DNA of 64,000 nucleotides from Leptospira congkakensis. Its GTDB lineage: Bacteria > Spirochaetota > Leptospiria > Leptospirales > Leptospiraceae. A program made the position numbers and the translations under genes. Under the pieces are notes generated by a model that saw only the letters and a program-made list of their open reading frames with translations, ran no database searches and was not told the DNA's origin. The stretch is from the NCBI RefSeq assembly GCF_004770265.1, contig NZ_RQGQ01000004.1:868001-932000 (forward strand). The letters run 5' to 3'. Within the stretch, counting starts at the first letter, position 1, and every line of letters begins with the position of its first letter. This document shows positions 38,001-48,280 of the stretch, piece by piece.

Positions 38001-39532
38001 ACGTTTCCGAGTAAAATATGTAACAATCGTTCTGTGGCCTTAACAGCTGCCACTTGTTGGTCAGAGTCAATTCCGATGGTTCGGATGGGATTGGTTTCGC
38101 CATCACCTTTCCAAGTAATCACCGTTTCCACAAGGGCATTGGTATTTCCACCGGGTGGAATCCTTACTTCATAATCAGAAAGTTTTGGGATTTTGATATT
38201 TAAATCTTTTAGAATTTTACCGAGGGCATTCATAAAAGCGTCATAACCACCATCCCCTTCTCCCTTAGCCGCGTAATCCTTTCCTAAGTAATTGACCTTT
38301 ACTTCGGCCTTAGGTTTGACACCAATTCCACTAGTCACCGTACAAGATTCGATACGAAAACTGGCTTCTAAATTTTCACCAGTGATGTCAGAGATAATGT
38401 ACGGTAGGTCTTCTTTTGTGACCGTTTTGTTTTGGTCTCCCAGTTCGATCACTCGTTCTAAAACTTTTTTTTCAATTTCGGGAGAAAGAACCATTCCCAA
38501 CTGTTTTAAATTTTCAGTAATACTCGCCTTACCAGCTAACTTCCCTAATGCGTATACACGGCTTCTACCAAATCGTTCTGGTAAAATGGGATTGGCATAT
38601 AAATTTCCTTTTTTGTCCCCATCTGCATGAACACCTGCCGTTTGTGTGAATACATCTTCCCCGACAATCGGACGGTTATCCGAAATACGTTTCCCAGAAA
38701 AAACTTGGACAAGTCTAGATGCACTAGTGATTTCTTTTTCTATGACAGAAGTTCGATACTTTGTTTTGTCATGTAAAGCAGTGACAACTGCCTCTAAAGG
38801 TGAATTACCCGCTCTTTCCCCAAGACCATTCACAGCCACATGTAGGCCACGAGCTCCGGCAGAGACTGCTTCTAAACAATTGGCAACAGCCAAGTCATAA
38901 TCATTATGGCCATGAAACTCAAACCAAAGTTTAGGGAATTCTTTTACTAAATCAGTGATTGCATTTCGGACTTCTGCAGGCGACAAAACACCAAGTGTAT
39001 CTGCTAAATAAAATTTGCTGACAGGATACTTGGATACAACACTTAAATATTCTAAAACATAATCACGAGAATGAGTGTATCCATTGGACCAATCTTCCAA
39101 ATAAACATTCACAGTGATCCCAGATTTCGCAGCAAACTCTACTGTTTTTTGAATGTCTGCAAAATGTTCTGCTGGAGTTTTTCGAAGTTGGTTTGTTAGG
39201 TGGTTGAGTGATCCTTTTGTGAGGAGATTGAGAACTCGAACTCCTGTTCCGTTCATCCACTCTACTGTTTTATCATAATCCACAAACCCTAAAATTTCGA
39301 TTCGATTTTGAAGGCCTTCTGATTTTGCCCACTCTACAATTTTTTTAACGGCTTCAAACTCACCAGGAGAAACGCGAGCGCTAGCAATTTCGACACGATC
39401 TGTTTTTAGATCTTTTAATAGATGTTTGGTGATGTTTAGCTTTTGTTGCCAGGAAAAAGAAACACCATTGGTTTGTTCCCCGTCTCTTAAAGTGACGTCC
39501 AGGATTTCGATGCGAGAATTAGATTCGGTCAT
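37997..39532 (-). CDS. cimA: Citramalate synthase
   Basis: 511 residues from the ATG at 39532, which overlaps the smr stop (ATGA); the frame extending to 39643 runs into that gene. The DRE-TIM barrel begins ILDVTLRDGEQTNGVSFS, has the HGHNDYDLAVAN metal motif, GLGERAGNSPLEA and the KRISDNRPIVGEDVFTQTAGVHADGDKKG segment, followed by the C-terminal allosteric domain. It condenses pyruvate and acetyl-CoA to (R)-citramalate, the first step of the threonine-independent isoleucine route established for Leptospira. The sequence resembles the L. interrogans enzyme closely, so citramalate rather than isopropylmalate is favoured. Confidence 0.9.
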   Translation of the reverse strand: MTESNSRIEILDVTLRDGEQTNGVSFSWQQKLNITKHLLKDLKTDRVEIASARVSPGEFEAVKKIVEWAKSEGLQNRIEILGFVDYDKTVEWMNGTGVRVLNLLTKGSLNHLTNQLRKTPAEHFADIQKTVEFAAKSGITVNVYLEDWSNGYTHSRDYVLEYLSVVSKYPVSKFYLADTLGVLSPAEVRNAITDLVKEFPKLWFEFHGHNDYDLAVANCLEAVSAGARGLHVAVNGLGERAGNSPLEAVVTALHDKTKYRTSVIEKEITSASRLVQVFSGKRISDNRPIVGEDVFTQTAGVHADGDKKGNLYANPILPERFGRSRVYALGKLAGKASITENLKQLGMVLSPEIEKKVLERVIELGDQNKTVTKEDLPYIISDITGENLEASFRIESCTVTSGIGVKPKAEVKVNYLGKDYAAKGEGDGGYDAFMNALGKILKDLNIKIPKLSDYEVRIPPGGNTNALVETVITWKGDGETNPIRTIGIDSDQQVAAVKATERLLHILLGNV

Positions 39533-39804
39533 GATTTCAATCGGTTGATGTATTCTTTGGACGGAGCGAGAATTTCTACCATCGTTGCGCCCGGATTGGA
39601 CCGAAACATCGGATCGGTCTCCACTAGTTTCAGAAAATCGCAAGTCTCCACGTAGTCAATCGCCATTCGGCGGAGGATTCCTTCCCCAATACCATGCAAA
39701 ATTTCGACGTAGGATTCCCCGTCCATAAAGGCTTCATGGAGCTCTCGTTCTAATTTGATACGAGCCTCTTCAAATCGGAGTTTGCGAATGTATATGGTAC
39801 GCAC
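39529..39804 (-). CDS. Stand-alone Smr domain protein
   Basis: 91 residues, a single Smr (MutS2 C-terminal type) domain. The diagnostic turn reads ILHGIGEGILRRM, with the conserved LHG written as the LHGIGEG variant. The usual first HxLDLHG-type motif is altered to YIRKLRFEEA. Smr domains cut branched DNA or, in ribosome rescue, mRNA. It is placed between a response regulator and cimA and overlaps cimA by 4 bases. Confidence 0.75.
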   Translation of the reverse strand: MRTIYIRKLRFEEARIKLERELHEAFMDGESYVEILHGIGEGILRRMAIDYVETCDFLKLVETDPMFRSNPGATMVEILAPSKEYINRLKS

Positions 39805-39825
39805 CTTAAGTCCAGAAAATGGGAC

Positions 39826-40242
39826 TTAGGTCAAATTGCAACAGAAACGAACTGCATCGAGTAATTCTCGGGTGTTCCAAGGTTTGGAAAAAATGGCGTA
39901 GGTTTTTGCCTCTTCTTTGACGCGGTTGATGGCGTCACGGTCGGCATGGCCCGAGATCATGATGGATTTGATTTGAGGGTATTTTTGGTGAACTTGGATG
40001 AGAAATTCATCTCCCCGCATTCCCGGCATCAGCCAATCAGACAAAATGAGAATCACTTCCACACCAGAACTACAGAGGTCATCGATCACTTCCATGGCTT
40101 CTTCGGGATTTTGCGCAGTTTCGTAGGTATAACTCCCACCAATCTCGCGTTTTAGTTCTTGTACGAGGGACAAAAGCAGGATGGGTTCATCATCAACGCA
40201 AAGAATTGCGTTTTTCTCATGTTGCAACTGCGTAAAATTCAA
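39826..40242 (-). CDS. Single-domain response regulator
   Basis: 138 residues. It is a receiver domain only, with acidic pair Asp17-Asp18, phospho-acceptor Asp69 ([15 protein letters not shown]), and Lys120 (FSKPWNT). There is no output domain, so it probably acts by protein contact or as a phosphate relay. The TTG start overlaps the kinase stop (TTGA), with GGGGA 7-8 bases before it, so the kinase and regulator are translated together and are very likely cognate. Confidence 0.88.
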   Translation of the reverse strand: MNFTQLQHEKNAILCVDDEPILLLSLVQELKREIGGSYTYETAQNPEEAMEVIDDLCSSGVEVILILSDWLMPGMRGDEFLIQVHQKYPQIKSIMISGHADRDAINRVKEEAKTYAIFSKPWNTRELLDAVRFCCNLT

Positions 40243-42971
40243 TCTCGTTCCCCTTTTTCTGCCTTTGGCAAGTAAACCCTAAACTCTGTTCCATTTTCGT
40301 CTGACGAAAATTCAATCGAACCCCTCATCTTTTCTACGATTTGTTTACAAATGTCAAGCCCAAGCCCAATTCCTTCGCCATGTTTTTTTGTAGTGAAAAA
40401 AGGTAGGAAAATTTTGTCTCGAATTTCTACTGCAATTCCTTTTCCCGTATCATGGATGCTAGTAATGACTGTATCTTCATTTGAGGAAACAGAGATTCGT
40501 AATTTTCCTCGATAGTCCATTGCTTGTAACGCGTTGTTAATGATATTGATCCAAACTTGGTTGAGTTTATCCCTTTCCGCCAAACAATAATCAGTCGTAG
40601 TATAAAGTTTGGTGATTTCGACATCATTTTTAATTTTTGTTTGGTATAAAGTGAGAATCGAATCAAGTTCTGTAGGAATATGAACTTTTTGAAAGTTTGT
40701 TTCTGTTTCCAGTCGATCTGTATAAAGATAATGTTTCAGGGCATTCACAACATGAGCTGCTTTTTCTGTAGCCGTTTGTACAACATAAACCAAACGATAT
40801 AAACTGCCTAAAATCAGAACATTTTGTAGAATGATTCCAGTTCTTGGTTTCTTTAAAATTTTTAAAAGTGGCTCATCCAATTGGAGGATTCCAAGAGAAG
40901 CCAAATCATCCATCATCTCTTCTGGATTTTCAATTTGGTGCGAATTTAGAATTCCCAATCTTTCTTTTTTTTCCATACGATTGAGAAGTCCTGAATTACG
41001 AGATCCAAAGGAAACACTCATATGGAGTAGATGTCGAAAGTCATCTCTTTCAGAAACATTTAAAGATTCTAAAAATTCAGGCAAACTGGTAACATCATTT
41101 TTTAAGATCTCAGACATGGTATGTACACTGGAAGTGATGGCACCAAGCGGAGTGTTCAGTTCATGAGTGATCCCTGCAGCAAATTGACCAAGTGCTGCTA
41201 ACTTTTCACTCTGTAGAAGTTGGGTTTGAGTTTTGTGTAAATCGATGAGAATTTTTTCCTTTGTCTCTATCATCTCCACAAGACTCCGATTACTTTCGAT
41301 CAGCGCTTCTGTTCTTTGACCAATTTTATCTTCTAAATTGGAATTGGTTTCCATCACCAAACGTTGGCTTTCTTCCACTCGTTCAAAACTTTGTTTGAGT
41401 TCCGAAGACATAAAACGAAATGCTTCCGACAAATCTTTGAGTTCAGCAATCATACTTTCTCCAACAGGAATGTCCCAATCCCCTTTGGCCAATGATTTGG
41501 ATGCTTTTGCAAAGGATAATACTGGCCTTGTCACAAATTCAGCAATTACAACTGCCAGAAGCAAACTGAGTAAAATCGCCCAAGCAAAAACCATAGCAGA
41601 TTCACTATTTCCGGAGATGACTCCGCTTAAATAAAATGAATTAGGAAAAAGAGTAATCAGATATGTTTTTTCTTTTAAGTTGGGATGAGTATAAATGGTT
41701 ACCATTGCATTCCAATTTTCTCGTGAGAGTGGTTTTTTAGTAACAATGGCAAAACTAAATCTTTTTTCAGAGGTATAAATTTCATTCCCTAGTTTTTTTA
41801 ACTCAACTCTAACAGTTTCTTGTAACCGGGTTTTCCCAAGACCCATTGATAAAGAAGCAAGAGGATTCAAATGTTCATCTAACAAAAAAACATGGCCATG
41901 ATTATTCACTTTGGATTCATCCAAAACTTGAACCAAATCAATGGGATCAAAATTCTGAATGGATGATTTAGGAAGTTCGGATAAATAACGATCAAAACTC
42001 AAGTTGATATTTTTTGACCATTGCCTATGTAACACTTCTACCATTTGGTAGGCAGAGTTTTCTGCATTTTTGAGAGTTACATAAGCAGTCACTCCCACAA
42101 GAAACAAAACCAAAAGAACAAAAGGAGTCACAATGAATAACTGCAAAGAGATTCCTGTTCGGGTATCCGATTCTGGTTGGAGGATATCCCATTCTTTGGG
42201 ACCGGACTTCCAAATGGTTTGAGGGTCAGATAAAGTAACTTCTTTGACTTGGCCAGGAACTTCTGCCCAAAAAAATCCTATCTTTCGAATAATTGGAAAA
42301 GTTACAAACATCACAAATGGTGCGAGAATCCAAGTGATGCCTGTTGTGAAAAGTAAAGCAGAACTAACTGTACGATAAGATATCTCCGCTCCAAATTGTT
42401 CCGAACATAAAAATCCCCATAAAAACGGCTCGAGGATTAAAAATAATAAAACGAAAAGAAAGTAATAAACCCAAATCCTAAATTTCCGAAAGTCAGGAGA
42501 CTTACCAATCATCTGGTAAGACAACCAAAACATAGTTGGGTTGATAAAATACCCGGGCAACCAGTCCCATAAAAATTCTGGCGGAACCCCTTCGATAAGA
42601 TCAGACAACCCGTAAGCAAAAGGAACCGCAAGGAGCGCCGGATAACCAAAAAAATTCAAACAGAGAAATACGGATAAATCTTTTAGGCTTTCTAAGGTTT
42701 GGGCTCCTGGAATGAGAACAATAGAACTTCCCAAATACCCAGTTACAAAGATCGAAACAAAAGTGATGAGAAACCAATAAAAACTAGTTAGGTTCCAATT
42801 CCAAACTTCTCGTGAAATGCGAAAGGATTTCCCATTCCGAAAGGTAAATCCGGTAAATGCGAAAATAGAAATGATGGATCCTAGTAAAAATGCGAACCGG
42901 CCCCAAACCTCTAAAATAGGCAATGGGATGTTTGAAACGATTTGTTCAATCCAAACAATGATTGGAGCCAT
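40239..42971 (-). CDS. Membrane sensor histidine kinase
   Basis: 910 residues. The N-terminus has about six or seven membrane helices (residues 10-240). A second part has a membrane-bounded extracytoplasmic sensor region (about 280-440, between [14 protein letters not shown] and [18 protein letters not shown]), then HAMP, a coiled coil, HisKA with His603 ([12 protein letters not shown]) and HATPase with the N box NALQAM, DTGKGI and GEGIGLGL. It phosphorylates the overlapping single-domain regulator, by inference from the overlap. The doubled sensory architecture is unusual. The signal is not predictable. Confidence 0.88.
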   Translation of the reverse strand: MAPIIVWIEQIVSNIPLPILEVWGRFAFLLGSIISIFAFTGFTFRNGKSFRISREVWNWNLTSFYWFLITFVSIFVTGYLGSSIVLIPGAQTLESLKDLSVFLCLNFFGYPALLAVPFAYGLSDLIEGVPPEFLWDWLPGYFINPTMFWLSYQMIGKSPDFRKFRIWVYYFLFVLLFLILEPFLWGFLCSEQFGAEISYRTVSSALLFTTGITWILAPFVMFVTFPIIRKIGFFWAEVPGQVKEVTLSDPQTIWKSGPKEWDILQPESDTRTGISLQLFIVTPFVLLVLFLVGVTAYVTLKNAENSAYQMVEVLHRQWSKNINLSFDRYLSELPKSSIQNFDPIDLVQVLDESKVNNHGHVFLLDEHLNPLASLSMGLGKTRLQETVRVELKKLGNEIYTSEKRFSFAIVTKKPLSRENWNAMVTIYTHPNLKEKTYLITLFPNSFYLSGVISGNSESAMVFAWAILLSLLLAVVIAEFVTRPVLSFAKASKSLAKGDWDIPVGESMIAELKDLSEAFRFMSSELKQSFERVEESQRLVMETNSNLEDKIGQRTEALIESNRSLVEMIETKEKILIDLHKTQTQLLQSEKLAALGQFAAGITHELNTPLGAITSSVHTMSEILKNDVTSLPEFLESLNVSERDDFRHLLHMSVSFGSRNSGLLNRMEKKERLGILNSHQIENPEEMMDDLASLGILQLDEPLLKILKKPRTGIILQNVLILGSLYRLVYVVQTATEKAAHVVNALKHYLYTDRLETETNFQKVHIPTELDSILTLYQTKIKNDVEITKLYTTTDYCLAERDKLNQVWINIINNALQAMDYRGKLRISVSSNEDTVITSIHDTGKGIAVEIRDKIFLPFFTTKKHGEGIGLGLDICKQIVEKMRGSIEFSSDENGTEFRVYLPKAEKGERD

Positions 42972-42998
42972 AGCCCGTGAATCGTAAGCGAACTAAGA

Positions 42999-44069
42999 TT
43001 ACAAGTAAAGCAAAAACTTTTTTACCTTGGATGCGAGAGAAGATGGAAACTCCGTTTCCAAATCAGAAAGACTCACCCACTTACTTTCGACACCGAATTT
43101 CTTTGCCAATCCTTCTAGAGAATCTTTCTCTTCCAAGTTACGGGAATACACCGAAAAAACCATTTTATGGTGAGTGATGGTATGTTTGAACTGGCCAATT
43201 GGTTGATAGGTTTTGGTTGGAATTGTTTTTTTTAAGGATATAAAAAGCAGAGAGGGTTCGTACGTTTCCTCGGGAACCTCACCAATAAATCCATAAGGCA
43301 AGTGAAACATCCCTTTCAGAAAACGCATCCTAGGCTCCCGAAGGAGGAGAATGGATTTTTGATAAACGAATACAAGAATCTCACCAGTCAGTAAGGTCTG
43401 TTTTTTGTTTTTTTCACGGAGAGGAATCTCTGCGGTTTGTTGGTGGATTCTCGCAAAACAGGATTCTGTGAGAGGGCATAACAGACATTTAGGTGACTCA
43501 GGCAAACAAACGGTAGCGCCGAGTTCCATCATGGCTTGGTTGTGATCGCCGGGATGATCCTTGTTTAAAAACTCATCCGCTTTCTTTTGTAATTCACTAT
43601 CCGCTTTGGGACCTAAAATATTATCCGTATAACCATAGTAACGAGATAAAACCCGTTTTACGTTTCCATCTAAAACTGCCAGAGGAAGGTCATAAGCAAT
43701 AGAAAGGATTGCCCTTGCCGTATAGTTTCCAATTCCAGGAAGTTTCAAAACAGAATTTAGGTCTTTCGGAAAGGATCCATTATAATTTTGAACTAAAAAG
43801 ATGGCCGCCTTTCTTATGTTTCTCGCACGGCTGTAGTATCCAAGCCCCTTCCAATTTGCTAGGACTTCCGCTTCTTCTGCTTGGGCTAAGGTTTCCGGAT
43901 TTGGAAAACGTTTCATAAAGGATTCGTACAATGGCAACATTGCATTAACGCGAGTTTGCTGGAGCATCACTTCTGAAATCCAAATAGGATAGGCTTGCTT
44001 TTTCTTTCGAAACGGGAGATCCCGCTTATGGATTAAATACCATTCGTGGAGTTTTTTCTGAGGATTCAA
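42999..44069 (-). CDS. mutY: A/G-specific adenine glycosylase
   Basis: 356 residues. It removes adenine opposite 8-oxoguanine. Landmarks are SEVMLQQTRV (with the catalytic Glu), the helix-hairpin-helix LPGIGNYTARAIL, VLDGNVKRVLSR (with the catalytic Asp) and the [4Fe-4S] ligands CLPESPKCLLCPLTESCFA. A C-terminal NUDIX-like domain (from about 220) reads 8-oxoG. It starts with an ATGA overlap of the upstream small gene. Confidence 0.94.
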   Translation of the reverse strand: MNPQKKLHEWYLIHKRDLPFRKKKQAYPIWISEVMLQQTRVNAMLPLYESFMKRFPNPETLAQAEEAEVLANWKGLGYYSRARNIRKAAIFLVQNYNGSFPKDLNSVLKLPGIGNYTARAILSIAYDLPLAVLDGNVKRVLSRYYGYTDNILGPKADSELQKKADEFLNKDHPGDHNQAMMELGATVCLPESPKCLLCPLTESCFARIHQQTAEIPLREKNKKQTLLTGEILVFVYQKSILLLREPRMRFLKGMFHLPYGFIGEVPEETYEPSLLFISLKKTIPTKTYQPIGQFKHTITHHKMVFSVYSRNLEEKDSLEGLAKKFGVESKWVSLSDLETEFPSSLASKVKKFLLYL

Positions 44070-44350
44070 ATTTCCGAGTCTTGGATGCTATAACGAAGGA
44101 AGGTATTACAACTTCCTTCTTCGGTATACCGAACTAAATCGTAGTCCAAACGAGTCGAACGGAAGAATTTTGAATGTGCCAATCTTTCGCGAATTTCCTG
44201 ACGGATATGGTCCCGGGCTTCTTGGCGTTTGTCATAATAGGCAGGCGATAGGATTTCACTTTTGTAGGACAAACTTCCCTCGCGGTAGATTGCGACCGTG
44301 ACTTGCACCCGGTATTTTCTCTGTAGGCCTTGTTTTACTTCAGTATTCAT
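44066..44350 (-). CDS. Hypothetical protein upstream of mutY
   Basis: 94 residues from the ATG at 44350, which has GGA about 4-5 bases before it; a TTG at 44359 is the alternative. It is soluble and rich in Arg, Glu and Tyr (KRQEARDHIRQEIRERLAHSKF), with no signal peptide. The family is not recognised. It overlaps mutY by 4 bases and is first in the ten-gene minus-strand run. Confidence 0.55.
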   Translation of the reverse strand: MNTEVKQGLQRKYRVQVTVAIYREGSLSYKSEILSPAYYDKRQEARDHIRQEIRERLAHSKFFRSTRLDYDLVRYTEEGSCNTFLRYSIQDSEI

Positions 44351-44491
44351 CGTATCCAAAACTAAGGGGTATTCTTCCTAAATAGATTTTCGGTCTTCAA
44401 AGGATGGAAATTGAAACCCACAGATTTTTTTCATACTGCTTGCCCAAAATTTCGAATTTAATTTCCTAGATAATGAGAACATAAGATTCAA

Positions 44492-46549
44492 ATGAGCACG
44501 AAATATAACGAATCGCCATTTTTCTATAAAAGACGTCCCACCCGAGAAGTGATGGTGGGAGGTGTTGGAATTGGTGGGAAAAACCCAATTCGTATCCAAT
44601 CCATGATTACATCTAACACAAGAGATACGGAAGCCAGTATCAAACAAATTTCCGATTTAGAAAAAGCTGGATCCGAAATCGTTCGCCTAACAGTCCCTAG
44701 TCAAGCGGACGCGGACAACCTACCCAATATCCGTCAAAGGATGAAAGAATTGGGACTAAAAGTGCCTTTGGTGGCAGACATACATTTTACTCCACAAGTT
44801 GCTCTCAAATGTGTGGAATGGGTTGAGAAGGTGCGAATCAATCCAGGTAACTTTGCTGACAAAAAAAAATTTGAAATCATCGGATACACAGACAAAGACT
44901 ACAACGAAGAGTTAGAAAGAATAGAAGAAGTATTTACTCCCCTGGTCCTTCGCGCCAAAGAACTAGGTGTGGCCATGCGGATTGGAACCAATCACGGAAG
45001 CCTATCCGACCGGATCATGAATCGGTTTGGCGACACTCCCCTCGGGATGGTAGAATCGGCATTGGAGTTTATCCGCATCGCGGAAAGAAACTCCTACCAA
45101 GATATCGTTGTTTCGATGAAGGCTTCCAATCCACAAGTGATGATCCAAGCCTATCGAATGTTAGTTTCTCGATTTTATGATTTAGGAATGGATTATCCCT
45201 TACACTTAGGTGTGACTGAGGCTGGGGATGGAAAAGATGGAAGGATCAAATCAGCAATCGGAATTGGAAGTTTGTTGGAAGATGGACTTGGAGATACCAT
45301 ACGTGTATCTCTTACCGAAGATGCCATTTATGAAATCCCGGTTGCGAAAGAATTAGTTAAGAAGTACAATGAAAGTTTTCTAAATGAACTAAATCATGGA
45401 TCTACTTCCACAAATGTTACGTCCGCATCAGATGCCTCGGTTTCACAAAACAGAGAAACCATTTATACTGAATTTCGTGATCCTTTCCAATACTCTAGAT
45501 TCTATTCCAAAGAATTAAGTTTGGGAGATACAAAACTTGGGGATGCGTCTCCTGTGCGGATCGAAATTAGTTTTCCATTTTTTGGTTCAGAGTCAGCAGA
45601 AGAAGTTCTAAACCTCATCCAAAGAGAAACCAAATCAGGCAGAATCCCCGAGTTGATCCATTTTGAAATCCAATCGGAAATGGATTTGTTATCGCTGGGA
45701 ACGATGGTTCGAAGAGGATCTTTCCCTCTTCCTGTTTCCGTGGAATTATCGAAAGAACTTACCTATCAATACGATAGTTTAGCAGAAGACCTCTACCGGA
45801 TCCATAAATGGGTGATCAACCCAAGTATTTTTTTCCAAGAATCAGAAGAGTCATGGGATGACCTTTTGGATTTTGTCACACGTTTCGCAAAAGACAAAAG
45901 ATGTATCGAATGGAGTATTGATGCGAAAGACATTCACTTAGTGGAAAAAATTGTAAGGGAATCCCAAAAAAGAAAAATTCAAAATTTAATTTTTTCGGTT
46001 AAAAACGGAGATTTACTCACCATACGAAAGTTAGCTTTTCATTTAAGTGAATCAGATTATCCCATCACCCTTGTCACAAAATCCGAAAATAAAGAACAAC
46101 TTTTATATGAATCTTCGATCCAAGTCGGAGGGAGTTTACTCGATGGAATTGGAGATGTGGTGCGCCTTTCCTATGGTGATGGGGAACCAGAAGAATCCCT
46201 TGTTTTAAGTTTTGATATTTTACAAGCCACGAGACTTCGCCTAACAAAGACAGAGTATATTTCCTGCCCCTCTTGTGGCCGCACCATGTTTGATTTACAA
46301 TCCACAACGGCGATGATCAAAAAAATGACAGGCCACCTAAAAGGTGTGAAAATCGCCGTTATGGGTTGTATCGTAAATGGTCCTGGGGAGATGGCGGATG
46401 CCGATTTTGGATACGTCGGAGCCGGAATTGGTAAGGTTCATCTCTACAAAGGGAAAGAAATTGTCAAAAAAGGAGTGTCTGAGGTGGAAGCTGCCGACCA
46501 ACTCATCGAACTCATTCGCGAAAATGGAATGTGGAGCGATCCAGAATAA
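44492..46549 (+). CDS. ispG: 4-hydroxy-3-methylbut-2-enyl diphosphate synthase, long form
   Basis: 685 residues, against about 370 in E. coli. It makes HMBPP in the MEP isoprenoid pathway. The N-terminal TIM barrel (GGVGIGGKNPIRIQSMITSNTRD) and the C-terminal [4Fe-4S] domain (CPSCGRTMFD and MGCIVNGPGEMADAD) are separated by an insertion domain of about 270 residues (roughly 295-565). This three-part form is known in plants, Chlamydia and spirochaetes. The start is 141 bases from the divergent mutY-group start; the intervening region probably holds both promoters. Confidence 0.93.
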   Translation: MSTKYNESPFFYKRRPTREVMVGGVGIGGKNPIRIQSMITSNTRDTEASIKQISDLEKAGSEIVRLTVPSQADADNLPNIRQRMKELGLKVPLVADIHFTPQVALKCVEWVEKVRINPGNFADKKKFEIIGYTDKDYNEELERIEEVFTPLVLRAKELGVAMRIGTNHGSLSDRIMNRFGDTPLGMVESALEFIRIAERNSYQDIVVSMKASNPQVMIQAYRMLVSRFYDLGMDYPLHLGVTEAGDGKDGRIKSAIGIGSLLEDGLGDTIRVSLTEDAIYEIPVAKELVKKYNESFLNELNHGSTSTNVTSASDASVSQNRETIYTEFRDPFQYSRFYSKELSLGDTKLGDASPVRIEISFPFFGSESAEEVLNLIQRETKSGRIPELIHFEIQSEMDLLSLGTMVRRGSFPLPVSVELSKELTYQYDSLAEDLYRIHKWVINPSIFFQESEESWDDLLDFVTRFAKDKRCIEWSIDAKDIHLVEKIVRESQKRKIQNLIFSVKNGDLLTIRKLAFHLSESDYPITLVTKSENKEQLLYESSIQVGGSLLDGIGDVVRLSYGDGEPEESLVLSFDILQATRLRLTKTEYISCPSCGRTMFDLQSTTAMIKKMTGHLKGVKIAVMGCIVNGPGEMADADFGYVGAGIGKVHLYKGKEIVKKGVSEVEAADQLIELIRENGMWSDPE

Positions 46550-46591
46550 AAAGTAGTTCCCCTCTTTCCACGGATGTGAACCATTTCCTCC

Positions 46592-48280
46592 GTGGAAGAA
46601 AAAGAAACCCAAGAGATCCTCACAAGGATCCAGTCTATGGAGAGGGAACTTTCTTTTTTAAAAGAAAGAGTTTTATCCCAATCGAGTCCTAAAGTCACTC
46701 AGAAACAAGTTACCCCACCTGTTCCAAAACCAATTCCTGTCGAAACTCACCAAACAGAAGTTCCGTTAAAAGAAGGCCCCAATTGGTTTGTGGAATGGAT
46801 TGGAGAAAACTTATTTGTTAAGTTAGGAGTCTTTTCCTTACTACTTGCCTCCATTTGGTTTTTCTATTTAGCCATCGAAGAATATTGGATCAATGAATCG
46901 GTTCGTATTTGGATCGGACTCGTATCTGCGATTCCTATTTTACTCTATGGATACCGAGTACGAAAAACAAGACCCTATCTCTCACCAAGTCTTTTGGGAC
47001 TGGGGATTGCCGTTTTGTTTTCTGCCTATTATTCAGGATATTTATGGTACGATTTGTACTCTACGGAAACATGTTTTGTTGGACTCCTTATCATTAGTTT
47101 AACTACGGTAGCCATCGCACATGCACAAAAAAGCGAAGTGTTGTTTGGGTTTGCATCTTTTGGTGCCTTCCTTGTTCCCCTCCTTCTTTCTACTGGCCAA
47201 AACTCCTATCCTTTTTTATTCACCTATTTACTCCTTTGGAATGTATTATTCTTTTGGGTGAGAAAAGATACAGGTTGGAAAGTAATACCACTCATTTTAC
47301 TTGCAGCAAACCACCTAATTTTTGTTGGATGGGCGAATGACAATTTAGTGGATGCAAAACCATTTTTCCCAATTGTTTTTCAATTAGGTGTTTTTGTTTT
47401 ATTTTTACTCAGAGAATTCCAAACATTAGAAACGACAAAATCCAAAGAACCAATCCTCACCTTAGTCACAATCGGCTTTACCGTTGGACTTGGATTTGTT
47501 CAGTCTTTCTGGGTTTTTTCTGTTTTTTATCCAGTGGCCAAACCATTTTTACTTACCTTAATCCTAATCGTATTCTACGGATTGTATGAACGTTCCATTC
47601 GGAAAACAGAGCTTAGTATTGAGAAGAAAAAAATCTACGACTTGATTGGCCTCTTTGGTCTTCCCTTTATCGTAAGCCTAATTGTCATTGGAACCACAGG
47701 AAAACTATTAGCGTTTAGCCTAATCAGTTTTGCCTTTCTTGTGACTGTTGCCTCAACCTATTCCAAACAAATGTATATGTACTTTGCTGCATTTCCCGTT
47801 TGGTTCTTTGCCCTGTTTTATGTTTTTGCATTCACCTATCGCTCTTTTAACGAAATCCCTTTTCTCAATGGAAGATTTTTAATTTTTGCAACGGGATCAG
47901 CGTATCTAGTCGTTTCTTATTTTTACAGCAGAAAGTTTTCTGAGTTATCCAAACTCTTTTTGTATGCCGCCTATCCTTACTTTTTACTCGGAACCTTTGT
48001 GGAAATTTATCTTGGATTTCCTGAGGAGAAACAATTATTTCTCTACACACTTAGTTTGATTGTGTATGGACTGATTGCGTTATCGGTAGGATTTGCAAAA
48101 AGAATCCAACCACTTAAATATGTCGGTTTTGGCTCCTTAACCTTAGTCATCTTAAAATTCTATCTTTATGATTTCTGGAATTTGAGTTTGGGTTATCGAA
48201 TTCTCGCAGGTTTATTCTTAGGAGTTACGCTCATCGTAACAGGAACATTATACAATCATTTCAAAAAGGAAACAAAATGA
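46592..48280 (+). CDS. DUF2339 multi-pass membrane protein
   Basis: 562 residues from GTG; an ATG at 46637 has the better SD (AAGGA, 8 bases before) and would drop a short coiled-coil start. The N-terminus is a cytoplasmic coiled coil followed by a proline-rich linker (TPPVPKPIPVE). About fifteen hydrophobic helices follow, starting with WIGENLFVKLGVFSLLLASIWFFYL, the hallmark of DUF2339. The function is unknown. It overlaps the DUF3999 gene by 4 bases, the usual genomic partner. Confidence 0.75.
   Translation: MEEKETQEILTRIQSMERELSFLKERVLSQSSPKVTQKQVTPPVPKPIPVETHQTEVPLKEGPNWFVEWIGENLFVKLGVFSLLLASIWFFYLAIEEYWINESVRIWIGLVSAIPILLYGYRVRKTRPYLSPSLLGLGIAVLFSAYYSGYLWYDLYSTETCFVGLLIISLTTVAIAHAQKSEVLFGFASFGAFLVPLLLSTGQNSYPFLFTYLLLWNVLFFWVRKDTGWKVIPLILLAANHLIFVGWANDNLVDAKPFFPIVFQLGVFVLFLLREFQTLETTKSKEPILTLVTIGFTVGLGFVQSFWVFSVFYPVAKPFLLTLILIVFYGLYERSIRKTELSIEKKKIYDLIGLFGLPFIVSLIVIGTTGKLLAFSLISFAFLVTVASTYSKQMYMYFAAFPVWFFALFYVFAFTYRSFNEIPFLNGRFLIFATGSAYLVVSYFYSRKFSELSKLFLYAAYPYFLLGTFVEIYLGFPEEKQLFLYTLSLIVYGLIALSVGFAKRIQPLKYVGFGSLTLVILKFYLYDFWNLSLGYRILAGLFLGVTLIVTGTLYNHFKKETK

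Noticed and set aside
39533..39643. Longer cimA N-terminus
   Set aside because: It runs through the smr gene in another frame; the homologous protein begins near MTESNSRIEILDVTLRDGEQ.
44360..44491. ispG promoter (GATAAT near 44468)
   Set aside because: A -10-like hexamer is visible but no -35 element at proper spacing, so it is not listed as a feature.
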